Of a stretch of 64,000 nt of DNA, positions 18,364 to 26,088 are shown one piece after another (the first letter of the stretch is position 1; every line of letters starts with the position of its first letter). The stretch is from assembly GCF_033436665.1 (NCBI RefSeq), contig NZ_JAWQFO010000002.1:310001-374000 (forward strand). Reading direction: 5' to 3'. The notes under the pieces were generated by a model that searched no databases, had not been told where the DNA came from, and worked only from the letters and a program-made list of their open reading frames with translations. The position numbers were made by a program, and so were the translations under genes. Source of the DNA: JAWQFO01 sp033436665. Lineage in GTDB: Bacteria; Pseudomonadota; Alphaproteobacteria; Rhodobacterales; Rhodobacteraceae.

Positions 18364-19371
18364 TCAGCCGAGGCTGACGTTGGCCGCGCTCTCGGGCAGT
18401 TCCTCGTCGAAGAGGCGCTGGTAGAACTCGGCCACGGTCTGGCGTTCCAGCTCGTCGCACTTGTTGAGAAACGACAGCCGGAACGCGTACCCGATGTTGC
18501 GGAAGATCTCGGCGTTCTGTGCCCAGGAGATCACCGTCCTTGGACTCATCACCGTCGAAAGATCGCCGTTCATGAAGGCGGTCCGGGTCAGGTCCGCGAC
18601 GGTGACCATCTGCTTGATGGTCTTGCGGCCCTTCTCGGTGTTGTAATGCGGGTTCTTGGCCAGAACGATTGCGGTCTCCGCGTCGATCGACAGGTAGTTC
18701 AAGGTCGCCACCAATGACCAGCGGTCCATCTGGCCCTGGTTGATCTGCTGGGTGCCGTGGTACAGTCCCGTCGTGTCCCCAAGACCGACCGTGTTCGCGG
18801 TGGCGAAGATGCGGAAATGCGGATGCGGCGTCAGCACCTTGTTCTGGTCGAGCAACGTCAGCTTGCCGTCGACTTCGAGAACCCGCTGGATCACGAACAT
18901 TACGTCGGCCCGTCCGGCGTCGTACTCGTCGAAGACGATGGCCGTGGGATTGCGCAGCGCCCAGGGCAGGATGCCTTCCTGGAACTCGGTGACCTGCTTG
19001 CCGTCCTTTAGCTTGATCGCGTCCTTGCCGATCAGGTCGATGCGGCTGATGTGACTGTCGAGATTCACGCGCACCGTGGGCCAGTTAAGCCGCGCCGCGA
19101 CCTGTTCGATATGGGTCGACTTGCCGGTGCCGTGATACCCCTGGATCATGACGCGGCGGTTGTGCGAGAACCCGGCGAGAATGGCGAGCGTGGTGTCGGG
19201 GTCGAACTTGTAGGTCGCGTCGAATTCCGGCACGCGGTCGGTGCGCTCGGCGAAACCCTTGACGACCATGTCGGTGTCGATGCCGAACTCTTCCCGGACC
19301 GAGATCTCCTCGGTCGGCTTCACCTTGATATCGAGTCCGCCGTCCGCCATCGCCTTCCTGTCCTTGCTCAT
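18364..19371 (-). CDS. cobS: cobaltochelatase subunit CobS
   Basis: AAA+ ATPase subunit of cobaltochelatase, partner of CobT and CobN. It has 335 residues. Walker A GYHGTGKST is at residues 78-86 and Walker B is IVFDEYDAG. ATG at 19371 is chosen because AAGGGAGC precedes it; an open frame runs to 19419 without resemblance to the family. A J-domain gene lies 99 bases upstream on the same strand, an association often seen with cobS in these bacteria. Confidence 0.95.
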   Translation of the reverse strand: MSKDRKAMADGGLDIKVKPTEEISVREEFGIDTDMVVKGFAERTDRVPEFDATYKFDPDTTLAILAGFSHNRRVMIQGYHGTGKSTHIEQVAARLNWPTVRVNLDSHISRIDLIGKDAIKLKDGKQVTEFQEGILPWALRNPTAIVFDEYDAGRADVMFVIQRVLEVDGKLTLLDQNKVLTPHPHFRIFATANTVGLGDTTGLYHGTQQINQGQMDRWSLVATLNYLSIDAETAIVLAKNPHYNTEKGRKTIKQMVTVADLTRTAFMNGDLSTVMSPRTVISWAQNAEIFRNIGYAFRLSFLNKCDELERQTVAEFYQRLFDEELPESAANVSLG

Positions 19372-19470
19372 TTTGCTCCCTTTCGGAGGCACGTGTTCGC
19401 GCGCGCCGTGGTGCAACATATCGCGGGCAGGCGCAAGGGAAAGGCGGCACTGCCGCCGGACCAGAGGGTG

Positions 19471-20100
19471 TCAGTCCTTGAAGTTGCGGCTCACCTTGAT
19501 CTGGTCCCAGGCCCAGACGACCTGCTGGAGCTGTTCCTCCTGGCTGCGGTCGCCGCCGTTCATGTCGGGGTGCAGCACCTTGATCAGCGCCTTGTAGGCC
19601 TTGCGCGCCTCGGCCTTGGTCCAGTGATCCTGACCTTCGAGGATCTCGAGCGCGCGGCGTTCGGTCGGCGGCAGGCGGCGGCCGCCGCCATTGGATTTGC
19701 GCCCGGGGTTCTGGGTGCCGTTCGCGCCCAAGACCTGGTGCGGGTCCTCGATGCCGAGCCGCGCCCATGCGCGCTGCTCGGGGTCGCCGAGCGGTTTCGT
19801 GGCGCGTTCCCAGACCTTGTCCTTGGACATCTGCGCGTTCATCTCGGCTTCGGTCGTGCCGTCGAAGAAGTTCCACTTGAGATTGTACTCGCGCACGTGC
19901 TTCTGGCAGAACCAGAAGAAATCGTCGAGGACGTCGGGCGCTTTCGGCGCGCGATACTTGCCGGCCTCGTTGCAGCCCTCGTGATCGCAGACCCGGGTCG
20001 ACGTCTCCGACGCACCGGACATGCCTCGGCGTCCGCGCGGGTTCTTCTTCTTGGCGGAAGACACGGACATGTCGAATCCGAAGGGATCAGGCTTGGGCAT
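19471..20100 (-). CDS. J-domain protein next to cobS
   Basis: Protein of 209 residues with a J-domain at the C-terminus (about residues 145-205): KAYKALIKVLHPDMNGGD carries the HPD motif required to stimulate DnaK ATPase. The N-terminal half has a CDHEGC...C-type cluster (CDHEGCNEAG, then FWFCQKH), so it may bind zinc. It is not a full DnaJ, lacking the Gly/Phe-rich and CxxCxGxG repeats. ATG at 20100 with AAAGG upstream is preferred to a TTG at 20121. It may assist cobaltochelatase assembly, which is inference from position only. Confidence 0.88.
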   Translation of the reverse strand: MPKPDPFGFDMSVSSAKKKNPRGRRGMSGASETSTRVCDHEGCNEAGKYRAPKAPDVLDDFFWFCQKHVREYNLKWNFFDGTTEAEMNAQMSKDKVWERATKPLGDPEQRAWARLGIEDPHQVLGANGTQNPGRKSNGGGRRLPPTERRALEILEGQDHWTKAEARKAYKALIKVLHPDMNGGDRSQEEQLQQVVWAWDQIKVSRNFKD

Positions 20101-20174
20101 GTTTGGAACCTTTCGACTCAAGGCCAGTCAGTTTAAACTCTGCGGCGCAGGTTTGAAGGGGGCAGGTGAAAAAA

Positions 20175-20432
20175 ATGACCAAGACACAGCAGATTGAAGA
20201 TCGCCTTCGCGATGCGTTCGCGCCTCGGGTGCTGGAGGTTGTGGACGACAGCGAACGCCACCGCGGACATGCAGGTTACACGGACGGGGGCGAAAGCCAT
20301 TTCAATGTGGCGATAAGGGCCGAGGCCTTCAAGGACATGAGCCGGATCAGGCGGCATCGTGCCGTTCACGAGGCACTGGGTCCAGACCTGATGAGCCGGA
20401 TCCACGCGCTGTCGCTCGACATCGGCGAATGA
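20175..20432 (+). CDS. bolA: BolA family protein
   Basis: Small BolA-fold protein, 85 residues from the ATG at 20175; a GTG three codons earlier is also possible. BolA proteins work with monothiol glutaredoxins in iron-sulfur trafficking and can act as regulators. Conserved features are ESHFNVAIRAEAF and the helix RHRAVHEAL with the invariant histidine region. The gene is divergent from the J-domain gene and convergent with the DUF4177 gene, with ten bases between stops. Confidence 0.92.
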   Translation: MTKTQQIEDRLRDAFAPRVLEVVDDSERHRGHAGYTDGGESHFNVAIRAEAFKDMSRIRRHRAVHEALGPDLMSRIHALSLDIGE

Positions 20433-20442
20433 CGCGGGCGGG

Positions 20443-20931
20443 TTAGTCGCCCGGCTTGCGGAAGCTGCGGCTCGCCACCAGCTGCTTGAGCGACGAGGTG
20501 ACGCCCGAGACGTCGCTGGCTTCTTCGACCCCGTTGTCGCGCAGCATGCGCGAGGCACCCGCGCTCTGCGACGGGTCCGACCGGGTCGACAGGTCCGACG
20601 TGTCGTCCTCTTGCACGCTCTCACCCTCGGGTTCGGTCGCGTCCTGCTGGGCCTCTGGCGCCGCCAGCAGCGCCGGTTCGTCCGGAAGCGCCTGTACCGC
20701 GCGCTCGCGCCGGAACACCAGCACGTTGCGCCACTCGGTGGTCGTCGAAGCGAGGCCGGAGCGTTCGAGCGAGGGCAGTGTCTCGGCGCGCTGATACTCC
20801 CAGCCGGCGGCCCCCATGCGGTTCATCAGGTCTTCCAGCGCATAGGAAAACCGCGCTTCGGGGGTCTTGATGCCCTTGGCCTTCAGGCCCTTGGCGGGCG
20901 CAGGTACGACGCGGTATTCGAAGCTTGTCAT
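20443..20931 (-). CDS. DUF4177 domain protein
   Basis: Protein of 162 residues. The N-terminal 75 residues match DUF4177 (FEYRVVPAP, then LMNRMGAAGWEYQRAETLPS, then TEWRNVLVFRR). The rest is low complexity, rich in Glu, Ser, Asp and Ala, ending in a short conserved-looking tail (SLKQLVASRSFRKPGD). The start at 20931 follows GGGGGA and fits the domain; an upstream frame to 20994 does not. No signal peptide. Function unknown. Confidence 0.8.
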   Translation of the reverse strand: MTSFEYRVVPAPAKGLKAKGIKTPEARFSYALEDLMNRMGAAGWEYQRAETLPSLERSGLASTTTEWRNVLVFRRERAVQALPDEPALLAAPEAQQDATEPEGESVQEDDTSDLSTRSDPSQSAGASRMLRDNGVEEASDVSGVTSSLKQLVASRSFRKPGD

Positions 20932-21120
20932 GGATCCCCCGGGGACGGTTGAGGCCTGCTCTATAGCAAGGGGTTTCAAGGCGGGGAAGGGCAATGCGGC
21001 GCGGTCGGTACGTCATCTCGCGTTGCGCGTGGAACCGCAAATGACTTGCGCGACACGCGCCCGCGGTTGTGACGAGGCGACGTCCGACCGCCAGAACCAG
21101 CGCGGCGGTGCGCGTGACGG

Positions 21121-22632
21121 TCAGCCCGCGAGCTTGCGCGACACGATTTCGTTCACGGCTTTGGGGTTGGCCTTGCCGCCGGTCGCCTTCATCACCTGGC
21201 CCACGAACCAGCCTGCAAGCTTGGGGTTCTGCTTGGCCTTCTCGACTTGGGCGGGGTTGGCGGCGATGATCTCGTCCACCGCGGCCTCGATCGCGCCGGT
21301 GTCGGTCACCTGCTTCATGCCGCGTTCCTCGACGATCACCGCCGGGTCGCCGCCCTCGGAATAGACGATCTCGAAGAGATCCTTGGCGATCTTGCCCGAG
21401 ATGTCGCCCTTCTGGATCAGGTCGATGATCGCACCGAGTTGCACGGCCGAAATCGGGCTTTCGGTGATGTCGTGATCTTCTTTCTTGAGCCGGCCGAAAA
21501 GTTCGTTGATGACCCAGTTCGCGGCCATCTTTCCGTCGCGGCCCGCCGCCACCGCCTCGAAGTAGCCCGCCGAGGCGAGATCGGCGGTCAGCACCGAGGC
21601 GTCGTAGTCCGACAGGCCGAAATCGCCGATGAAGCGGGCCTTCTTCTGGTCGGGAAGCTCGGGCAGGTTGGCCGCGATGTCGTCCACCCAGCCCTGCTCG
21701 ATCTCGAGCGGCAGAAGGTCGGGGTCGGGGAAATAGCGGTAGTCATGCGCCTCTTCCTTGGAGCGCATCGAGCGGGTTTCGTTGCGGTCCGGATCATAGA
21801 GCCGCGTCTCCTGATCGACGATACCGGCGGCTTCGAGAATGCCGATCTGACGACGCGCCTCGTAGTCGATGGCGGCCTGGATGAAACGCATCGAGTTCAT
21901 GTTCTTGATTTCGCAGCGGGTCCCGAGATGCGAAAAATCCTGGGTGGCCTGGTACTTTTCGTAGTCTCCCGGACGGCAGACCGACACGTTGACGTCTGCG
22001 CGAAGGTTGCCGTTCTGCATGTTGCCGTCACAGGTGCCGAGATAGCGCAGGATCTGGCGCAGCTTGACCACGTAGGCTGCGGCTTCCTCGGGTCCGCGCA
22101 GGTCGGGGCGCGAGACGATCTCCATCAGCGCGACGCCGGTGCGGTTGAGATCCACGAAAGACATGTTCGGGTCCATGTCGTGGATCGACTTGCCGGCGTC
22201 CTGTTCGAGGTGAATGCGCTCGATCCGCACATGGCGCGCGGTCCCGTCGCCCATCTCGACCAGCACTTCGCCCTCGCCGACGATGGGGTGGTAAAGCTGG
22301 CTGATCTGGTAGCCCTGCGGCAGGTCCGGGTAGAAATAATTCTTGCGGTCGAAAGCCGAGGTCAGGTTGATCCTGGCCTTCAGACCCAGCCCGGTGCGCA
22401 CTGCCTGCTCGACACAGAATTCATTGATCACCGGCAGCATGCCGGGCATCGCCGCGTCCACGAAGGCGACGTTGGCGTTGGGCTCGGCCCCGAAGCGTGT
22501 CGAGGCTCCCGAAAACAGCTTGGCGTTCGAGGTGACCTGGGCATGGACCTCCATGCCGATGACGAGTTCCCAGTCGTGCGTGGCCCCGGAGATCACCTTG
22601 GGTTTCGGCGTGTCATATGTCAGGTCGAGCAT
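21121..22632 (-). CDS. gatB: Asp-tRNA(Asn)/Glu-tRNA(Gln) amidotransferase subunit B
   Basis: Subunit of the GatCAB complex that converts misacylated Glu-tRNA(Gln) and Asp-tRNA(Asn) to the cognate amide forms. It has 503 residues, full length. Motifs: ELVIGMEVHAQV at the N-terminus, GNLRADVNVSV with ligands of the kinase site, and a C-terminal YqeY-like tail domain (NPKLAGWFVGQVMKATGG). The partners gatA and gatC are not in the window. The gap before the next gene on its 3' side (20932-21120) shows nothing recognisable. Confidence 0.97.
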   Translation of the reverse strand: MLDLTYDTPKPKVISGATHDWELVIGMEVHAQVTSNAKLFSGASTRFGAEPNANVAFVDAAMPGMLPVINEFCVEQAVRTGLGLKARINLTSAFDRKNYFYPDLPQGYQISQLYHPIVGEGEVLVEMGDGTARHVRIERIHLEQDAGKSIHDMDPNMSFVDLNRTGVALMEIVSRPDLRGPEEAAAYVVKLRQILRYLGTCDGNMQNGNLRADVNVSVCRPGDYEKYQATQDFSHLGTRCEIKNMNSMRFIQAAIDYEARRQIGILEAAGIVDQETRLYDPDRNETRSMRSKEEAHDYRYFPDPDLLPLEIEQGWVDDIAANLPELPDQKKARFIGDFGLSDYDASVLTADLASAGYFEAVAAGRDGKMAANWVINELFGRLKKEDHDITESPISAVQLGAIIDLIQKGDISGKIAKDLFEIVYSEGGDPAVIVEERGMKQVTDTGAIEAAVDEIIAANPAQVEKAKQNPKLAGWFVGQVMKATGGKANPKAVNEIVSRKLAG

Positions 22633-22805
22633 GGCGGAGTCCCGGTCAGTCTGGCGATTGCCGCGGTCATAGATCAGCGGACAGTGTGGGGCAAGGGCAT
22701 CGGCCGGTACGGCCTTCGGTCTGGCGGCAGGGCGTCGATCCGCGTCGCTTGCTCATGCAAACGCAGCTTCGAAAAGCGGGTGGGACGTGCCGGACCCGAC
22801 CCCTG

Positions 22806-23309
22806 CTAGCCGGTGCCGGTGTCCGGCTGTGGCAGCTCCGACCACTTGAGCCGCGCGACGCCCTTGATGCACCCGTGCAACTGGTGCCGTTCGATCAAGC
22901 GGCTTTCGATTCCGAAATCGGGCGCGATGGATACCGCCAGAAGCCTGTCGAACTCCTGCGCGAAGTCGATCCGGAGGAGCCGCGGCTCGGCGTAAGGCGC
23001 GATGCAGGCGATACGTAAGGTGGTGTCCTGCCGGTCCCGGTCGAGGCTCAGGCCATGCGCCACCACGCCATGCAACTCGGCCAACGCCTCGTAGACCGGC
23101 AGGTGCCGGCCCGTGGCCTCGTGGTAAAGCTTCGCGGTCTGCAAGAGCGCCCGGTAGGCTAGGCGCACCCTGGCGTCCGGATCGACCTCCGGCGCGATCT
23201 CGCCGGGCTCCGCTGTCCCTTGTCGGCGATACCAGTCGATCCAGTCGCCGCTGTCCCAATGTACGGCGTCCGTCGGTATTTCCCAGCTTTGCGGGGGGCC
23301 TGCGATCAT
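22806..23309 (-). CDS. hypothetical protein, second gene of an unknown pair
   Basis: Protein of 167 residues with no recognised family and no signal peptide or membrane span. It has a mixed alpha/beta pattern with tryptophans near the N-terminus (WEIPTDAVHWDSGDWIDWY) and a conserved-looking helix ARVRLAYRALLQTAKLYHEA. It starts four bases after the stop of the upstream gene, so the two are probably co-translated. Codon use resembles the neighbours, so there is no sign of recent transfer. Confidence 0.65.
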   Translation of the reverse strand: MIAGPPQSWEIPTDAVHWDSGDWIDWYRRQGTAEPGEIAPEVDPDARVRLAYRALLQTAKLYHEATGRHLPVYEALAELHGVVAHGLSLDRDRQDTTLRIACIAPYAEPRLLRIDFAQEFDRLLAVSIAPDFGIESRLIERHQLHGCIKGVARLKWSELPQPDTGTG

Positions 23310-23313
23310 CGGC

Positions 23314-24555
23314 TCAGACCGGTCCGGACACCGGACCCTGCTCGGTGAACCGGATCTGCTGGCCGGCGGCGATCTCCGAGGTGAAATGGTCCGCGAGAAA
23401 ATCCAGCGCCGCGCGCCGCTCGGCCTCGGCCTGGCGCGGCGTGAGACGCCCGGCAGCAGCGCCGCGCCGCTCTTCCAACCAGACGTCGGGGTGAAGTTCG
23501 CGCAGGTGATCGCGCACGATCCAGTCCGCGCAGGCGGCGATGCGCGCGCGATTGGCGTCGGCGCGCGGCGACGGCGACGGCGCGTCCGTGCGCAGGGTGG
23601 AGAGCGCCGCAGCGAACAGATTGACCGTGGTCTGCGAGGGGTCCCGGGCGAGGATGTCGCGCAGGCCGTCGATGAAGAAATCCACGTCGAGTGCTGCGCA
23701 GGCCGCGTCGTCGATCCGGATCGCGTCGAGCATGACCCAGGTGTATCCGCCTTCGCCCCAGCGCGCGCGGGTCCGCGCGGCGCAGCGCACGGCCTCGCGC
23801 TCGAGCGTGTCGCGCGCGCCGAAGGCCGTGGGCAGTAACTGGCGCCCGAGCGAGCGCATCGGGGCCGGGTTGTCCATGTCGAGGTCGATCAGGGTCTCGT
23901 AGTCCGGCACCACGCGGTGGCGCGCATCCACACGTCCAGCAAGAAGGCCGCAGGTGGCGGCGGCGACCAGCGGCGCACCGATTGCACGGGCCTCATGCGG
24001 ACGCAGCAGCGCCTCGGCGCGTTCGAAGTGCCGTGCCGCGAGAACCGCGCGCCGCTTGCGGAACAACCGCCGCGACGTCTTGGCGCGCGCAGCATCGACA
24101 TGAGCCACGGCGAGAACGGCGGCCAGCATGGGATCGTCGACGGTCCGCGCGAACAGCGCCCGCAGGTGAGCGTCGCGTGCGCTGGGTCCGCGCCGCTGGA
24201 TGCGGTCCAACCGGGGTGCGAGATGACGCCGTGCACCTTGTGCCAGAAGCTCGGCCTTGGGTTTGCCGCCGGGCGTCTTGTCGCGCGCCGCGTCGCAGTC
24301 GGCCAGTCTTTCGGATAGCCGGTGCCACTGCCCCTGCGCGGCAAGCTGGTGGCCTTCGTCGCGCAACACGTCACGCCTGCGCGCCTCGGCACACGGATCG
24401 GCACAGGCGATGTGAAGGGCTCCGGACGGCGCGCGCCGGGTGTTGATCTCGGCAAGCCAAGACAGGCCTGCGCCCACGCGCGACCGTCTCCGTCGCGATG
24501 TCGAAATGTCGTGGTCCGGGAAGGAAATGCTCGCGCCTTTGAAAAAATGTGTCAT
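23314..24555 (-). CDS. hypothetical protein, first gene of an unknown pair
   Basis: Protein of 413 residues, mostly helical, rich in Ala and Arg, without signal peptide or membrane span. I recognise no family. Segments such as RALFARTVDDPMLAAVLAVAHVDAA and WVMLDAIRIDDAACAALDVDFFIDGLRDIL suggest helical repeats. I start at ATG 24555 (MTHFFKG); the open frame runs to 24774, but its extension is low-complexity and without ribosome site. It is divergent from the transglycosylase gene across a 249-base gap and coupled to the downstream gene. Confidence 0.65.
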   Translation of the reverse strand: MTHFFKGASISFPDHDISTSRRRRSRVGAGLSWLAEINTRRAPSGALHIACADPCAEARRRDVLRDEGHQLAAQGQWHRLSERLADCDAARDKTPGGKPKAELLAQGARRHLAPRLDRIQRRGPSARDAHLRALFARTVDDPMLAAVLAVAHVDAARAKTSRRLFRKRRAVLAARHFERAEALLRPHEARAIGAPLVAAATCGLLAGRVDARHRVVPDYETLIDLDMDNPAPMRSLGRQLLPTAFGARDTLEREAVRCAARTRARWGEGGYTWVMLDAIRIDDAACAALDVDFFIDGLRDILARDPSQTTVNLFAAALSTLRTDAPSPSPRADANRARIAACADWIVRDHLRELHPDVWLEERRGAAAGRLTPRQAEAERRAALDFLADHFTSEIAAGQQIRFTEQGPVSGPV

Positions 24556-24804
24556 GTCATAACTCGTTAACCTTGGATGCCCAAAGGGATCGCCTTTTTC
24601 TTGGGCGCAAACGTGGCGGGCGGGCGTTGAACTCGCGCCCATTGGTGCGCGCTGGCCGACAATGCGGGCAGATTGTCCACGAATCCGGGAATAGGCCGCG
24701 CGGTTTCGACTTGAGCACGAAGTCGCTCCCGCGAGGGTTATTCGCGCCGCCGCGGCCTTCAGTGCTCTTGTCACGGCAGAGAATCACCGGTCTTATTCCG
24801 ACCC

Positions 24805-25608
24805 ATGCGCCTGTTTTGCCTGCTCCTGCTCCTTTGGCCCGCGGCTCTCGTCGGGGCGACCGCGGTCGCCGGCCTGGCGGCACCGGCAGAGGCGCCGGAG
24901 CCGGATGTGGTGACCGCGGTCACGCCGTTGGCGCTCGATGCGCATCGCGACCTTCCGCGCCCGCCGGCGATCCGGCCGCTGCCGCCACCGCCGCCGCCCG
25001 AGGCCAAGCCGCTGCCGTCGCACCTGCCCAAACCGCCCGCGCGCGAGGTCGGCTTGCCCCAGACCCGCTGGAGCCATATGGCCGAACACGCGCTGTGGAA
25101 CCGGGTGGCGATCTCGGCACTCAAGGCGCATGGCCGGCCGCTGACCGACACCATCCCGGACGACATCGGCGAATGGTGCCCGCATTACCCGCAGGCCACG
25201 ACACGCCAGCGCCGGGCGTTCTGGGTCGGCATGATGTCGGCGCTGGCCAAGCATGAAAGCACCTACCGGCAGGGCGCCGTCGGCGGCCGCAACCAGTGGT
25301 TCGGTCTGTTGCAGATCTACCCCGGTACCGCGCGCAGCTACCGCTGCAATGCGCGCTCGGGCGAGAGCTTGCGCCGGGGCGGAGCCAATCTCAGCTGCGC
25401 GGTGCGCATCATGGCGCGAACGGTGCCGCGCGACGGGGTGATCGCGGCCAAGCGCGGGCGCTGGATGGGCGTCGCGGCAGACTGGGCGCCGATGCGCGTG
25501 ACCTCGAAGCGCCGCGACATGCAGGCCTGGCTGCGCAAGCAGCCTTATTGCGTGGCGGTCAAGACGGTGCGCCCGCGGATGCGACCGGGTGATCCGTCGT
25601 CGGGCTGA
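24805..25608 (+). CDS. lytic transglycosylase, SLT domain
   Basis: Exported muramidase-type enzyme, 267 residues. Signal peptide covers about residues 1-25 (hydrophobic Leu run, cleavage near GLAAPAEA). A proline-rich linker with runs of Pro follows (about 50-80). The catalytic domain has KHESTYRQ with the catalytic glutamate near residue 151, then GLLQIYPGTARSYRC. Two cysteines in this area may form a disulfide. It would cleave peptidoglycan glycan strands in the periplasm. It stands alone, convergent with the next gene. Confidence 0.85.
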   Translation: MRLFCLLLLLWPAALVGATAVAGLAAPAEAPEPDVVTAVTPLALDAHRDLPRPPAIRPLPPPPPPEAKPLPSHLPKPPAREVGLPQTRWSHMAEHALWNRVAISALKAHGRPLTDTIPDDIGEWCPHYPQATTRQRRAFWVGMMSALAKHESTYRQGAVGGRNQWFGLLQIYPGTARSYRCNARSGESLRRGGANLSCAVRIMARTVPRDGVIAAKRGRWMGVAADWAPMRVTSKRRDMQAWLRKQPYCVAVKTVRPRMRPGDPSSG

Positions 25609-25614
25609 GACGCC

Positions 25615-26052
25615 TCAGCCGACAAATGAGAAATGGTGGCGCTCGACCGCGATACCGCGCGCCGCAAGCGCGGCTTCGAAGGCGCGATGCGGCGGCGTTG
25701 CTTCGAAGGGCAGGCGGTACTTGTCGCGGGACCGGGTCACGATCGTCGCCCGCACCGACAGGTCGAGTCGGGTGTCGAGCCTCACGAAATCGATCTCGGA
25801 CAGGGTCACGCGCCCGCTGCGGCGCCCGGAGTGCCAAGTAAGCGAGACCGGATCGATCTCGACGCCCGCGGACGGGTCCGCGATCCAGTCCCGGCAGGCG
25901 GGCAGGGTGAAGAGCGCCAGCGCCGCCATCAGCCACCCTGCGGCCTCGAAGGCAAGGTAAAGCGCGAGGAGCACGGCCCAGGTCGCGAGAACGCTCGCCG
26001 CCACCGCCGGGCGGCGCCCGCGCCCGACCCAGTGCCAAGTCTCAGCGCTCAA
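25615..26052 (-). CDS. hypothetical membrane protein
   Basis: Protein of 145 residues with two hydrophobic segments near residues 16-35 and 38-55, then a soluble C-terminal part of about 90 residues with alternating hydrophobic residues (VEIDPVSLTWHSGRRSGRV), suggesting a PH-like beta domain. Six bases separate its stop from the convergent transglycosylase stop. pepN lies upstream-side with a gap of 36 bases. No family assigned. Confidence 0.65.
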   Translation of the reverse strand: MSAETWHWVGRGRRPAVAASVLATWAVLLALYLAFEAAGWLMAALALFTLPACRDWIADPSAGVEIDPVSLTWHSGRRSGRVTLSEIDFVRLDTRLDLSVRATIVTRSRDKYRLPFEATPPHRAFEAALAARGIAVERHHFSFVG

Positions 26053-26088
26053 GGCTGCGGCCGTGCGGATGCGCGAGGCTGTAGCCGG

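Noticed and set aside
24565..24575. TTAACC element in the divergent region near 24.57 kb as a CtrA site
   Set aside because: Only a half site with a mismatch to TTAACCAT and no partner at the right spacing; too weak to annotate.
24578..24605. Imperfect hairpin GCCCAAAGG...CCTTTTTCTTGGGC upstream of the unknown pair
   Set aside because: Looks terminator-like but no plus-strand gene ends before it; stem is interrupted. Left unassigned.
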